A stretch of DNA of 64,000 nt, from the NCBI GenBank assembly GCA_965224735.1, contig OZ245059.1, positions 496,001 through 560,000 on the forward strand, in the 5' to 3' direction. This stretch comes from Robiginitomaculum_A sp036478535. Lineage in GTDB: Bacteria > Pseudomonadota > Alphaproteobacteria > Caulobacterales > Maricaulaceae. Below, piece by piece: positions 46,001 through 54,075 of the stretch. Made by a program: the position numbers and the translations under genes. The first letter of the stretch is position 1, and the number at the start of each line of letters is the position of its first letter. A model generated the notes under the pieces. The model searched no databases, was not told the origin of the DNA, and saw only the letters and a program-made list of their open reading frames with translations.

Positions 46001-46145
46001 TAAACACTTTGGCAACACGGATCGTAAATTCAGGGTCTTCAAAACGCGGCATTTTATCATAGGCCATCCAGCCGCCAATCAGCGATATCAAAATAACAAT
46101 GATAGAAATAAGTGGATTCTTAATGGAAAATTCAGAGAGATTCAT
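43083..46145 (-). CDS. RND efflux transporter, inner-membrane pump subunit
   Basis: A 1020-residue AcrB-like pump with the usual two sets of six membrane segments around two large periplasmic loops. It begins MNLSEFSIKNPLISIIVILI, carries AYDKMPRFEDPEFTIRVAKV after TM1, and in TM4 has SLGMLVDNGVVVTDGIL, where the Asp is the proton-relay residue (AcrB has DD; here DN). LLSVSGLIIQNSLVLVDN-like sequence (SLSGLIIQNSLVLVDN) in the second half is the equivalent of the repeated motif. Substrate is not predictable. It is the middle gene of an adaptor-pump-channel operon, 10 bases after the adaptor. Confidence 0.95.
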   Translation of the reverse strand: MNLSEFSIKNPLISIIVILISLIGGWMAYDKMPRFEDPEFTIRVAKVFTQYPGASPQEVLNEVTEPLETAIQQMPEVKLVSSESSTGLSNITVEIKFEASPSKNDLQVVWTKLRNSINDAQRNLPPGAGPSVVNDDFGDVYGLYYLITGEGFTPTEILSYAKDLRKDLLQVKGVGKVAITGERDEAIYVEISREKAAALGVSINNIYNTLDQQNTVTGAGNLKIGNERLFLQPTGGLNSVEAIRNLIINDTASGTVMRLRDIADVKKGYEDPIAKIIQYDGSPAIGIGVANVSGINVVQMGKDIDLKLAEIEGLRPIGIKLHEYYHQGKVVDIAIKDFAKNVFMSLAIVFTTLLIFMGYRSGIIMGATVLITMAATLLIMWVGGIPMHRISLGALVISLGMLVDNGVVVTDGILVGVKEGRKKLDVAIDVAKSNMKPLIGGTLVGIIAFAPIGFAPGDTAEFTNALFWVVMIALALSWLFAFTLTPLFCYWLFPEGKASNAKTGSKPKGRFMRGYENIIRGVLRHKVLALVIVIGIFGTSIWGFKFVKGGFFPASTSPQVIVNYQRPEGADISQTTQDMIRLEKYAMGLEGVTNVQTLIGGGTLRYMLVYDAGSDNPANGQLLIKVDDYHKVDIIIPKLQAYIDNNFPDGLGKAWKFRLGPGGGSKIEAVFKGPDAQVLRSLANEAKVIMAADGGAVLIKDDWRRAISYVEPEYSQNKGERVGITRKEFSEALQSSFSGLQRGVFRDGDTLIPIVFRAPEKERTNPWSMASIQVLSPTTNKTVPLGQLLDGVNVKWRDGRLLREGRVLTIKAQSDPALGVIADELFQRIKPKIENMKLPEGYSLEWDGEFGSSAEAQGSLASTIPLGLLAMILVVVILFNRLRQPIIIWSVVPLGLIGIVFGLVVTGTPLEFMGILGVLSLSGLIIQNSLVLVDNTDNLIAGGMPRFDALVESASSRFRPVMMGAFTTVLGIMPLYFDAFFRSMTVVLAFGLSFATLITLLITPVLYAIFFRIKKTEITT

Positions 46146-46155
46146 AGCATAACCC

Positions 46156-47217
46156 TTATTTGTTTTGCCAAGCGCGCACTTTCATGCCCTCATGCATAAA
46201 GGAACCCCCTGCCGCTACGATAAGATCACCACTGTTTAAGCCATCCGTTACGATGACATTCCTTTGAGACATACCATGCCCCGTTACAACATGTGCTTTT
46301 GAAATCTCCATTGTTTCAGGGTTTACCCGCCATACATAAAGCGCCTCACCTTCCGCAATCACGGCCGAAACAGGAACGGCAATGCCGCTTGGTACGATAT
46401 CTGACAGTTCATTAAATTGGAAATTTGTGTTTAGTGTCGCGGTCATGCCGGGCAACACGAACAAATTTTCGGGTCGGGAAAATTTGAAACTGATTTCATA
46501 TGTTTGTGTCGCGGGGTCAGCTTGTCCCGAGGCTTCTTTGAAAACTGCTGGCAATGACATATAAGGAGCCGCATCTAATATTACATGCGTATCTGTTGGA
46601 TCTAACTGCGGTGTTCTCGCGACAATATCAGCAGGTGCATTCATCACAGCAACCACTTCGGTACTTTGAAGATTTGCGATTGGTTCTTTGGCTTGAATAT
46701 TTTGATAGCGTTTTACAAAAACTTTTGAAATAAAACCAGAAAACGGCGCTCGTAATACGGTATCAGATGATGTTTTTTGTGCTGTATCTAATGCAGCTCT
46801 CGCAACTTCACGGTTTGTCTTTCTGGTTTCAAGCACGCTTCTAGAAATAGCATCTTGATCTGCAAGTCTTTTTGCGCGCTGATACTCTGTCTCGGCATTA
46901 TCATATTGCGCCTGTGCTTGAGCCAGTGAGTTTTGAAAATCGCGTTGTTCAACTCTAGCAATGACTTGGCCTTTTTTTACGTCGTCACCTTCTAAAACTG
47001 TTAAAGTCGTAATTTGGCCACTGACTTGAAACGTAAGTTCGGAAGAATTTTCTGCTTCGATAACAGCAGGAAAACTTAGAGAACGTGACGTGCTCGCTAT
47101 CGAAACGGTCACAAGTTTTGCTGGTCTGACTTTAGGTTCTGAAACCACCGTCTCAGGCTGCTTGCAGCCCGTAAAAATTAAACTTAGTATTAGCAACAAT
47201 ATAATTTTGTTGTACAT
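46156..47217 (-). CDS. RND efflux periplasmic adaptor lipoprotein (membrane-fusion protein)
   Basis: A 353-residue HlyD/AcrA-type adaptor. Signal peptide with lipobox LIFTGC, then the lipoyl half-motif (VSGQITTLTVLEGDDVKKGQ), a long hairpin (NSLAQAQAQYDNAETEYQRA), the second lipoyl half (LRAPFSGFISKVFVKRYQNI) and the C-terminal beta-barrel (DGLNSGDLIVAAGGSFMHEG). It links the pump and the outer channel. First gene of the three-gene operon; no regulator gene is adjacent, so control is unclear. Confidence 0.94.
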   Translation of the reverse strand: MYNKIILLLILSLIFTGCKQPETVVSEPKVRPAKLVTVSIASTSRSLSFPAVIEAENSSELTFQVSGQITTLTVLEGDDVKKGQVIARVEQRDFQNSLAQAQAQYDNAETEYQRAKRLADQDAISRSVLETRKTNREVARAALDTAQKTSSDTVLRAPFSGFISKVFVKRYQNIQAKEPIANLQSTEVVAVMNAPADIVARTPQLDPTDTHVILDAAPYMSLPAVFKEASGQADPATQTYEISFKFSRPENLFVLPGMTATLNTNFQFNELSDIVPSGIAVPVSAVIAEGEALYVWRVNPETMEISKAHVVTGHGMSQRNVIVTDGLNSGDLIVAAGGSFMHEGMKVRAWQNK

Positions 47218-47870
47218 GATGTTTTCCCACTTTTAAAAAAATACTGGTTTAAGCCCCTCATACCAAGAGCTATTTATTAATTCATACCTAAATATTACCA
47301 ACATAATGGTCAAGCTCGACTGGGTACAATGAGTTTGCCAAAATCACCTTCCAGTTTCCTAACGGCTTATGAAACATTAACATAGGAAAATATACGATAC
47401 GCAATGAATGGTCGCCTAATTGACTATTAAAATTGTTGCAAAGCCAGTGAACCCCCCAGTTAACTCCCAGTGACCCCCCACTAAACCAGGAGTGGTTCAT
47501 GTAGATTAAGAATGTGATTACGAAATTACTGTTTTAGCTGATAATTTCGAACAATTTATCTGGAACTTGGTCAATGATGAAGTGTTCGGTGACGAATAAA
47601 GGCTGTGGACAGTATTATGAAAAAGTGTAAAATAAAATTTTGAAAATACAAGAATTATAACCTACACCCTCTACGCTGCACCGCTATCGCTTTATTGTGG
47701 AAAAGCGCGTGGCTATTTACGTTGGAAAAATATGCTCTATTCTGAAGTGCCGTGCTCGCGTGAAATTTATGGCCTTTTTGCCTATGTTCGGGGTTACCGA
47801 AAATTCGACCATTAATCACCGCGCCTTGCGCGCAAAAACTCTAAACTCGTAACCGCATAAAGGATTAATC
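47218..47870. other. 653-base intergenic region with gene debris
   Basis: It lies between the divergent efflux operon and the crotonase gene. No intact gene is supported. A minus-strand frame at 47288-47500 has no family features and no good start context. A short C-terminal coding remnant is seen at 47510-47599. The rest is AT-rich and must include promoters in both directions. Confidence 0.6.
47510..47599 (+). pseudogene. C-terminal remnant of a SUKH/SMI1-KNR4-like gene
   Basis: After a TAA at 47507-47509 the frame reads ECDYEITVLADNFEQFIWNL then VNDEVFGDE and a TAA. This looks like the end of SMI1/KNR4 (SUKH) proteins, which close with ADSFEEFL-type helices and often act as immunity proteins against secreted toxins. 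Nothing upstream in frame continues it. Homology is judged by eye only. Confidence 0.3.
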
Positions 47871-48566
47871 ATGAGCAATGTAACCTACACTTTGGAAGAC
47901 GGCATTGCCACAATCGCAATGGATGACGGGAAAGCCAATGTGCTCTCGCCTGTTATGCTCGATGACCTTAGTGCTGCATTTGATAAAGCCGAAACGGACA
48001 AAGCCGTAGTGATTTTAACGGGGCGCGAGGGTGGTGCATTTTCTGGCGGGTTTGATTTGAAGGTTATGATGAGTGGGCCAGAAAATGCTATCAATCTCAC
48101 CTGCCAGGGGTCGCGCTTTGCAGTGCGAATTTTGACCTTTCCTTACCCCGTGATTGCAGCGGCGAGCGGGCATGCTATTGCCATGGGCGCGTTCACTTTG
48201 CTTGCCTGTGATTATCGCATTGGCGCAGACACTGGTACAAAAACGGGCCTAAACGAAACAGCCATCGGCCTGACTATGCATGATTTTGGCATAGAGCTCG
48301 CCCGCGAATTTATCCCCAAGCATTATTTAAACCGCTCGCTGATTAATGGTGAAATTTTCGCACCTGATGATGCCAAATTGGTAGGTTATTTTGATAAACT
48401 TGTTCCCAAAGAGCAAGTTCTTAACACCGCTAAAATAACCGCCGAAATGATGAAGCTTCTTAATATGTGCGCCTTCAAAGGCACAAAATTAAAATCTCGA
48501 AAAACGTTTTTAGAAAAACTAAACTGGGCCATTGATACAGACAGCAAGATGGGTATTTTGAAATAA
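47871..48566 (+). CDS. Crotonase (enoyl-CoA hydratase/isomerase) family protein
   Basis: A 231-residue crotonase-fold enzyme. The oxyanion-hole segments are GGAFSGGFDLKVM and ASGHAIAMGAFTLLACDYRI. The position of the classic second hydratase Glu is in TGLNETAIGLTMHDFG. The protein is short (most hydratases are about 260) and the C-terminal helix is abbreviated, so the exact reaction on the acyl-CoA is open. ATG is preceded by AAAGGA. No other fatty-acid gene is on this strand nearby, although an AMP-forming ligase converges with it. Confidence 0.9.
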   Translation: MSNVTYTLEDGIATIAMDDGKANVLSPVMLDDLSAAFDKAETDKAVVILTGREGGAFSGGFDLKVMMSGPENAINLTCQGSRFAVRILTFPYPVIAAASGHAIAMGAFTLLACDYRIGADTGTKTGLNETAIGLTMHDFGIELAREFIPKHYLNRSLINGEIFAPDDAKLVGYFDKLVPKEQVLNTAKITAEMMKLLNMCAFKGTKLKSRKTFLEKLNWAIDTDSKMGILK

Positions 48567-48586
48567 GTTTAAACAAAACCCAAACC

Positions 48587-48638
48587 ACCTAATCAAGCCA
48601 TCTAATCAAGCTACCGAATACAGCCACCAAATACAGGG
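48587..48638. repeat. Four degenerate 13-bp units between convergent genes
   Basis: ACCTAATCAAGCC, ATCTAATCAAGCT, ACCGAATACAGCC and ACCAAATACAGGG follow each other exactly. It appears to be an old tandem duplication that has diverged, in the gap between the crotonase and the AMP-ligase stop codons. Confidence 0.7.
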
Positions 48639-48647
48639 ACTATAGAT

Positions 48648-50198
48648 TCAAGTAAGGCTTTCCATTAATTTTTGGGCACCTGCATAATCGACCTTGCCTG
48701 TGCCCAGTAATGGTATTTCGGCAACCGTAAACACCTTACGAGGAATGGCAAGTTCAGGGACGCCGTGTTGTTGCGTCCATGTGCGAATGTCATCACGGTT
48801 AATGACTTTACTATCCGAAATAACCACAATCTTCTCACCCTTATTAGGATCTGGCAGTATGAGCGCAACGTGTTCATTGTCAGGCCACACAGCCTTAGCG
48901 CAATTTTCAACAACAGTTAGGGATATGGTTTCTCCGCCGATATTAGCAAAACGTTTCACCCTGCCCTTGATGGAAACAAAACCTTCTTCGTCTACATCAA
49001 CAATGTCGCCCATGTCATGCCAGCCATCTTCGAGATATTGTATCTCGCCTGGTTTATCCGTAGTTAGATACCCCATCATAACATTTGGCCCCTTAAGCAT
49101 AAGACGTCCGCCAGTATTAATTCCGTCAACGGGTTCAAGGCGGTATTTTGTACCTGGCATAAAATGCCCAACCGTGCCTTGGCGATTAGCATTGGGGCGG
49201 TTAACGGCGGCGATAGGGGACGTCTCTGTTGCGCCATATCCTTCCAAAATAATGACGCCAAATTTCTTTTGCAAAAACGCCCGTGTTTCAGGGCGAACTT
49301 GTTCCGCCCCACATACCGCAAATCGCAGACTATCAAGACTGCCTTCTTTAGCAGAGCGCGCATAACGACTGATAAATGTATCGGTCGCAAACAAAATCGT
49401 TGTTCCGAGTTTTTTTATACGCTCAGGAATAATTTTAATATGCAGTGGTGATGGGTAAAGCGCCAACTTTAATCCAGCAAACAACGGCAAGAGTACCCCG
49501 GCAGTAAGGCCAAAACAATGAAATGTTGGCAGAGGGTTAAACACCACATCGCTCTTTGGATATAACTCATCTATATGAGCGCGTACTTGTTCAACATTAG
49601 CCACCAGGTTCTTGTGACTAAGGACAACACCTTTCGGATCACCTTCGGTTCCAGATGTGAATAAAATAACAGCCGGTTTTTTATATGATGTTTTCGTAGC
49701 AAAGAGAGCTGGAAAAGTCGATCCAAAAACAGCAACAAGTTTATCTTTCTTGGAAATATTACGTTTTACATCTTCAAGATAGATCACTTTTACATGTGGA
49801 ACAAGGTTTTCAATTAAGGCTTCTAGGTTTGCAAGTTTAATGAATTTTTTTGATGTAAGGACTTTGGATATTTGCGCCATCTTAAAAGCAGCTTTAAGGT
49901 TATGAGCCCCTGCCGTGAAATTTAACATGGCTGGAACCCGCCCAAAAGCCTGCAACGCAAAAAATGCGAGCAAACAACCCACACTTGTCGGCAGCAAGAT
50001 ACCGACGCGTTCACGCGCATCAGTGTCGACTTTTATAGCGCTACCGAGCGCAAATGATGCGCGGACAATCTCGTTGTATGTAAAGACACTATCATCAGCA
50101 TCAATAATCGCGTCACGTGTTCCGCCAAACTTTTTTCGGGCACGAAGCAAGGCGCCAAAGATATTGATATTGGCTTTACTCTCTTTAAATGTTCCCAT
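48648..50198 (-). CDS. AMP-forming acyl-CoA/acyl-ACP synthetase (Aas ligase-domain type)
   Basis: A 516-residue ANL-superfamily ligase that adenylates a carboxylic acid and transfers it to CoA or ACP. Motifs: the P-loop-like VILFTSGTEGDPKGVVLSHK, PTFHCFGLTAGVLLPLF, LEGYGATETSPIAAVNRPN, DGWHDMGDIVDVDEEGFVSI (A7/A8 region) and a C-terminal PLLGTGKVDYAG with the catalytic Lys. It resembles the C-terminal half of Aas, which reacylates lysophospholipid via acyl-ACP, but the acyltransferase half is absent. Substrate unknown. The ATG lies 10 bases after a 4 x 13-bp repeat and has only a weak ribosome site. Confidence 0.88.
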   Translation of the reverse strand: MGTFKESKANINIFGALLRARKKFGGTRDAIIDADDSVFTYNEIVRASFALGSAIKVDTDARERVGILLPTSVGCLLAFFALQAFGRVPAMLNFTAGAHNLKAAFKMAQISKVLTSKKFIKLANLEALIENLVPHVKVIYLEDVKRNISKKDKLVAVFGSTFPALFATKTSYKKPAVILFTSGTEGDPKGVVLSHKNLVANVEQVRAHIDELYPKSDVVFNPLPTFHCFGLTAGVLLPLFAGLKLALYPSPLHIKIIPERIKKLGTTILFATDTFISRYARSAKEGSLDSLRFAVCGAEQVRPETRAFLQKKFGVIILEGYGATETSPIAAVNRPNANRQGTVGHFMPGTKYRLEPVDGINTGGRLMLKGPNVMMGYLTTDKPGEIQYLEDGWHDMGDIVDVDEEGFVSIKGRVKRFANIGGETISLTVVENCAKAVWPDNEHVALILPDPNKGEKIVVISDSKVINRDDIRTWTQQHGVPELAIPRKVFTVAEIPLLGTGKVDYAGAQKLMESLT

Positions 50199-50207
50199 TT
50201 TGTGTAC

Positions 50208-50259
50208 CCAGTTTATTTTTCCAGTTTATTTTTCCAGTTTATTTTTCCAGTTTATTTTT
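50208..50259. repeat. Four perfect 13-bp tandem units upstream of the AMP-ligase start
   Basis: CCAGTTTATTTTT is repeated four times without change, filling the leader of the ligase gene up to 10 bases from its ATG. Copy number could alter leader length. Confidence 0.97.
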
Positions 50260-50290
50260 ATTGCTTTTCATTATGACAGTGAAACTAAAA

Positions 50291-50665
50291 CTATGAACGC
50301 ATACTGGCAAGTTTTTGTCGGTACTCCCAACGTCCTATTTCTATTTTTACTTGTTCAATATCAAATTGAACATCATCTATTATTAGTTGACGAATAGCAA
50401 TCGTCCCGCGCGTGCCAATCATGGCCTCACCTTTTTCACATAACCTGGAAAGGGAATGTGCGCCAACAGCCCCAGAGGTTCCCTTTAAAGAGTGCATGAC
50501 GGAAACCCAACTTTCATCATCTACATGTGCGTCGAGCATTTTACTCCACATTTCCACCTGATGTTTAAACAGACCAAACACCTCAGCAATAATTGAAACA
50601 TCATCACCAATATGATTCTTCAAATGGTCAAAATCTATGACCTTTTCCGACTCTGGAGCATTCAT
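50291..50665 (-). CDS. Hpt-domain phosphotransfer protein
   Basis: A 124-residue single-domain histidine phosphotransferase. The phosphorylated residue is His58 in VMHSLKGTSGAVGAHSLSRL, followed by the LCEKGEAM helix, the canonical Hpt pattern. It would shuttle phosphate between a hybrid kinase and a response regulator in a multistep relay; no kinase gene is next to it. It is not ChpT-like (a dimeric pseudo-kinase) but the small Hpt type. Confidence 0.92.
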   Translation of the reverse strand: MNAPESEKVIDFDHLKNHIGDDVSIIAEVFGLFKHQVEMWSKMLDAHVDDESWVSVMHSLKGTSGAVGAHSLSRLCEKGEAMIGTRGTIAIRQLIIDDVQFDIEQVKIEIGRWEYRQKLASMRS

Positions 50666-50918
50666 GAAAGAAGCTTACATCTTATAACCTAAGATGAACA
50701 GAGCTTTTGGGTAGTTTTAAACACAGAAAGGGTTGAGGTGGTCTTGATGGATTGGACAGTTTGGCAGCTGAGTTAAGGTGTATTGGGTTTCATTTATGCT
50801 GCCAAATTCCTTATTGTTTAGTATATATTAAGAGTGCATTAAAACCAAATCGGTTCATACATGCTTAAGGGCTTTGGGCGATTGTAAGCTTTAGAATTTA
50901 TTAAGTATAAGTTAGTCC

Positions 50919-52913
50919 GTGGAAAACGATACAAGCATCGCAGAACAGCAAGCGTCTGAACGCCCCGCGCTTTTAGTGCCGCACGCCCCGCCCAAAGAAA
51001 TGAACCGCGCGTGGTGGCACCATATTTTCACGCCGATACTACAAAGACCCGCAAAGACAAAAGTGCGTACATGGCCATTGCGCGCGCTTTGGGGGTTTGG
51101 CACCCCCGCTTATTTTGGCTTTGCATCGCTTATCGGAACCCTTGGTTGGCTCGGGCTTGATCTGCCCGATACCCATGCCTTGCTTGTGCCAAAATCAACG
51201 CCAAAAATCCTTATCCTCGACCGGTATGGCAAAGTCATTTTGCAAAAGGGTGGCACAGAAGCGCGGGGCGTAAAATTATCGGATATGTCCCAAACCCTAA
51301 CAGACGCGCTCATTGCCATCGAAGATCGCCGCTATTATGATCATCCAGGCTTTGATGTGAAGAGCCTCGCTCGCGCCATGCGCGAAAATTGGCGCGCGCG
51401 GCGCGTTGTGCAAGGTGGATCAACCTTAACCCAGCAGCTTGCTAAAAACATATTTTTGACCCGCAAGCAAACCATGAAACGCAAAGCGCAAGAAATTATG
51501 CTCGCGGTATGGCTAGAGCATAAATATACCAAAGACCAGATTTTGGAGATGTATCTCGCGCGCGTATATTTTGGCGGCGGCACACTTGGGATAGAATCGG
51601 GCGCAAAACGGTTTTTCAACAAACCTGCCATTGATCTCACCATAGGCGAGGCTGCTCTGCTGGCGGGTATTTTGCAAGCCCCCGACCGCCTTAACCCCGT
51701 TAAAAACAAAGACGCAAGCGCAACGCGCACAGCAAATGTGTTAGGGCAGTTGTATAAACAAAATTATATCAATGATCAAACCTATATCTCCGCCATGAAA
51801 GATCCAATTGCCGTAGAACCTATTTCTGTGAAAGCCAATGCCAGCGCGGGTTATTTTTCAGATTGGATACTTGCGCAAATGGACGCGGTGATTGCGCCGC
51901 CAAGTCAAGACATCACAATCCATTCGAGCCTTGACCTTGGCGCGCAAATTGCCGCCGAGCGCGCCATTAAAGGTGGCGTCAATACGGCCCGCAACGCCCA
52001 GCAGGCCGCACTTGTTGCGTATGATGGCACGGGCGGCGTACGCGCTATGGTGGGCGGCGTAAGCTATCAGCACTCGAGCTATAACCGCGCCGTTTTATCC
52101 AAACGCCAAGCGGGGTCCTCCTTTAAGCCCTTCGTGTATCTTGCCGCGCTCCAGGCGGGGCGCAAGCCGTGGGATATTCGCTTTGACGCCCCGATTGATA
52201 TTGATGGTTGGCAACCTGGTAATTACTCAAACACCTATAAGGGTGCCATGAGCCTAGAGCGCGCACTCGCCCTTTCTATTAATACCATAGCAGTAAAAAT
52301 TAGCGAAGAAACAGGCCGCGAAAAAGTTGTAGAAACGGCATCTAAAATGGGTCTTCCGGGCCTTAAACCCTATGCATCTTTGGCGCTGGGCGCACAAGAA
52401 ATGAGTCTTTTCGATATTACAGCCGCCTATATCCCTTTTGCAAATTGGGGCTATAAAATAAAGCCTTACGGCCTTGTGAGCATTGATGGAGCAGATGGGA
52501 AAACCCTTTACACTCGCAACCCACCGCCCAAAACGCGCCTGCTTTCTGTTGATGTTTTAGGGCAAATAAATATGATGCTTAAAACCGTGGTCGCAAAAGG
52601 CACGGCCAAAATAGTGCGGATTGCAGGGAGGGATATAGCTGGAAAAACGGGCACGACAGACGATTACCGCGACGCTTGGTTTATTGGCTATACCCAAGAT
52701 TATGTTACTGGGGTGTGGGTTGGCAATGATGATAATTCACGCATGGCCAAAGTCACAGGTGGCTCTATCCCCGCCAGCATTTGGAAATCCTTTATGGGCG
52801 AAATTATAAAGACAATCCCTGATACAAATCTGCCAACTGCCATTCGCCCCTTAGAGAAAAAACAGCAAAGCCTTGACGACTTGCTTGCAGATTTAAAACA
52901 AAGTCTGCCTTAA
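50919..52913 (+). CDS. Class A penicillin-binding protein (PBP1A family)
   Basis: A 664-residue bifunctional murein synthase. After an N-terminal cytoplasmic stretch and one membrane segment (about 65-85), the GT51 transglycosylase has ALIAIEDRRYYDHPG (catalytic Glu), GGSTLTQQLAKNIFL and YLARVYFGGGTLGIESGA. The transpeptidase has SxxK in QAGSSFKPFVYL, SxN in LALSINTIAV and KTGT in AGKTGTTDDYRDAWFIGYT. It builds and crosslinks peptidoglycan in the periplasm. The start GTG 50919 lacks a clear ribosome site; an internal ATG 27 codons on is possible. Active-site motifs are complete. Confidence 0.95.
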   Translation: MENDTSIAEQQASERPALLVPHAPPKEMNRAWWHHIFTPILQRPAKTKVRTWPLRALWGFGTPAYFGFASLIGTLGWLGLDLPDTHALLVPKSTPKILILDRYGKVILQKGGTEARGVKLSDMSQTLTDALIAIEDRRYYDHPGFDVKSLARAMRENWRARRVVQGGSTLTQQLAKNIFLTRKQTMKRKAQEIMLAVWLEHKYTKDQILEMYLARVYFGGGTLGIESGAKRFFNKPAIDLTIGEAALLAGILQAPDRLNPVKNKDASATRTANVLGQLYKQNYINDQTYISAMKDPIAVEPISVKANASAGYFSDWILAQMDAVIAPPSQDITIHSSLDLGAQIAAERAIKGGVNTARNAQQAALVAYDGTGGVRAMVGGVSYQHSSYNRAVLSKRQAGSSFKPFVYLAALQAGRKPWDIRFDAPIDIDGWQPGNYSNTYKGAMSLERALALSINTIAVKISEETGREKVVETASKMGLPGLKPYASLALGAQEMSLFDITAAYIPFANWGYKIKPYGLVSIDGADGKTLYTRNPPPKTRLLSVDVLGQINMMLKTVVAKGTAKIVRIAGRDIAGKTGTTDDYRDAWFIGYTQDYVTGVWVGNDDNSRMAKVTGGSIPASIWKSFMGEIIKTIPDTNLPTAIRPLEKKQQSLDDLLADLKQSLP

Positions 52914-52918
52914 ACTCC

Positions 52919-53701
52919 CTATGCCCTCGCGCCGATTGCATGCAGCATATCGCCATTTTCGCGCAGCCAGCGTTTGGCGGGGCGCACCGTATCAACCAAA
53001 CTATCGCACAAAGCCCAAAAGCCTTTGCCGTGATTGCCTTCTATCAGGTGGGCGCATTCATGAGCGCAGACATAATCAAGCACAAAGGGCGGCGCGCAAA
53101 TGAGCCGCCACGAGTATGAAATCGTGCCGCCCTGTTGCACATTACCCTTTTTGCACGAGCCCCAGCGCGAGGCGGTATCGCGCACACTGATGCTTTTTAT
53201 TTTTCTCCCTAAAGTATCCGCATGCACGCGCGAGCATTGGGTGAGCGCTTCTCTTGCCTGCCTGATTAAAAACCGTTTTGTCCGCCCTTCAAAAGTATCC
53301 ATATCACCTGGAACAAATATATCGCGGGTATCATGGTCTATAGTGGCGCGTCCGCGTTTCTCTGGGCAAATAAGCGCGTAGGTCTTACCATGAAATAAAA
53401 TAGTGCCCCTCGGAACAAAAGGTTGAGCCTTTGGCAGGGTTTCAAGCTGAAACACTACCCAGTCCCATTTCGCGTTCACAAAGGCCTTTGCGGCGTTCAG
53501 GTTGCTTTCTTTTTCAGGAACAACGGCAGTAATTTCGCGCCGCGCCGCATCAACCTTAATGACTATCTTCTTAGCGCGCGGACGCAAACGGTAAAAAATG
53601 CGCGGATCGCGCTCATCGCGCCACACCGTATTTTTACTTGCAGTTTTAGCACGTTTATTATTTGCTTGCGAAAGTGAAAACCCAGAGAGAAAATTGGCCA
53701 T
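52919..53701 (-). CDS. YgjP/DUF45-type zinc metallopeptidase-like protein
   Basis: A 260-residue protein of the M48-related YgjP family. Zinc motif HECAHLIEGNHGKGFWALCD (HExxH, with the third His 6 residues on, as in SprT/WLM-like folds) lies near the C-terminus, preceded by SRWGSCKKGN and SYSWRLICAPPFVLDYV. N-terminal residues form the beta domain (VDAARREITAVVPEKE). Family members are of unknown physiological role. I start at ATG 53701; a TTG 33 bases upstream lies in a small repeat. It converges with the PBP gene. Confidence 0.88.
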   Translation of the reverse strand: MANFLSGFSLSQANNKRAKTASKNTVWRDERDPRIFYRLRPRAKKIVIKVDAARREITAVVPEKESNLNAAKAFVNAKWDWVVFQLETLPKAQPFVPRGTILFHGKTYALICPEKRGRATIDHDTRDIFVPGDMDTFEGRTKRFLIRQAREALTQCSRVHADTLGRKIKSISVRDTASRWGSCKKGNVQQGGTISYSWRLICAPPFVLDYVCAHECAHLIEGNHGKGFWALCDSLVDTVRPAKRWLRENGDMLHAIGARA

Positions 53702-53751
53702 GAGATCCGCTATATTACCCGCTGTATTACCCAATATGCCAAGAATCCTAA

Positions 53752-54075
53752 CTAAAACGGCATATCCATGCCAGGTGGAAGTTGGATGTCTCCCATAGCA
53801 TTTTTCATCGTCTCGGCTTGTTTTTGGTCTATTTTAACCTTGGCATCGTGGAAAGCTGCAATAATCAGATCTTCAAGAATTTCAATTTCGTCCTTATCAA
53901 CAAGAGCAGGATCAATACTGAGTTTTTTCATATGGCCTTCGCCCGACAGTGTAAGACGCACCATGCCGCCGCCAGATTGGCCTTCTGCAACCAAGTCGGC
54001 AACTTGCGCTTTAGCCACTTCCATGTTGGCCTGCATTTCTTTTGCCTGTTTCATCAGGCTCATAATATCTTTCAT
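53752..54075 (-). CDS. ybaB: YbaB/EbfC nucleoid-associated protein
   Basis: A 107-residue DNA-binding protein of the YbaB/EbfC family, with MKQAKEMQANMEVAKAQVAD, GGGMVRLTLSGEG and LEDLIIAAFHDAKVKIDQ. It forms a tweezer-like dimer that binds DNA. Its ATG overlaps the dnaX stop (ATGA). The usual third gene, recR, is not next to it. Confidence 0.95.
   Translation of the reverse strand: MKDIMSLMKQAKEMQANMEVAKAQVADLVAEGQSGGGMVRLTLSGEGHMKKLSIDPALVDKDEIEILEDLIIAAFHDAKVKIDQKQAETMKNAMGDIQLPPGMDMPF

Noticed and set aside
47288..47500. 70-codon minus-strand frame between the efflux operon and the crotonase gene
   Set aside because: No ribosome site, no recognisable motif and odd composition; likely chance ORF in decayed DNA.
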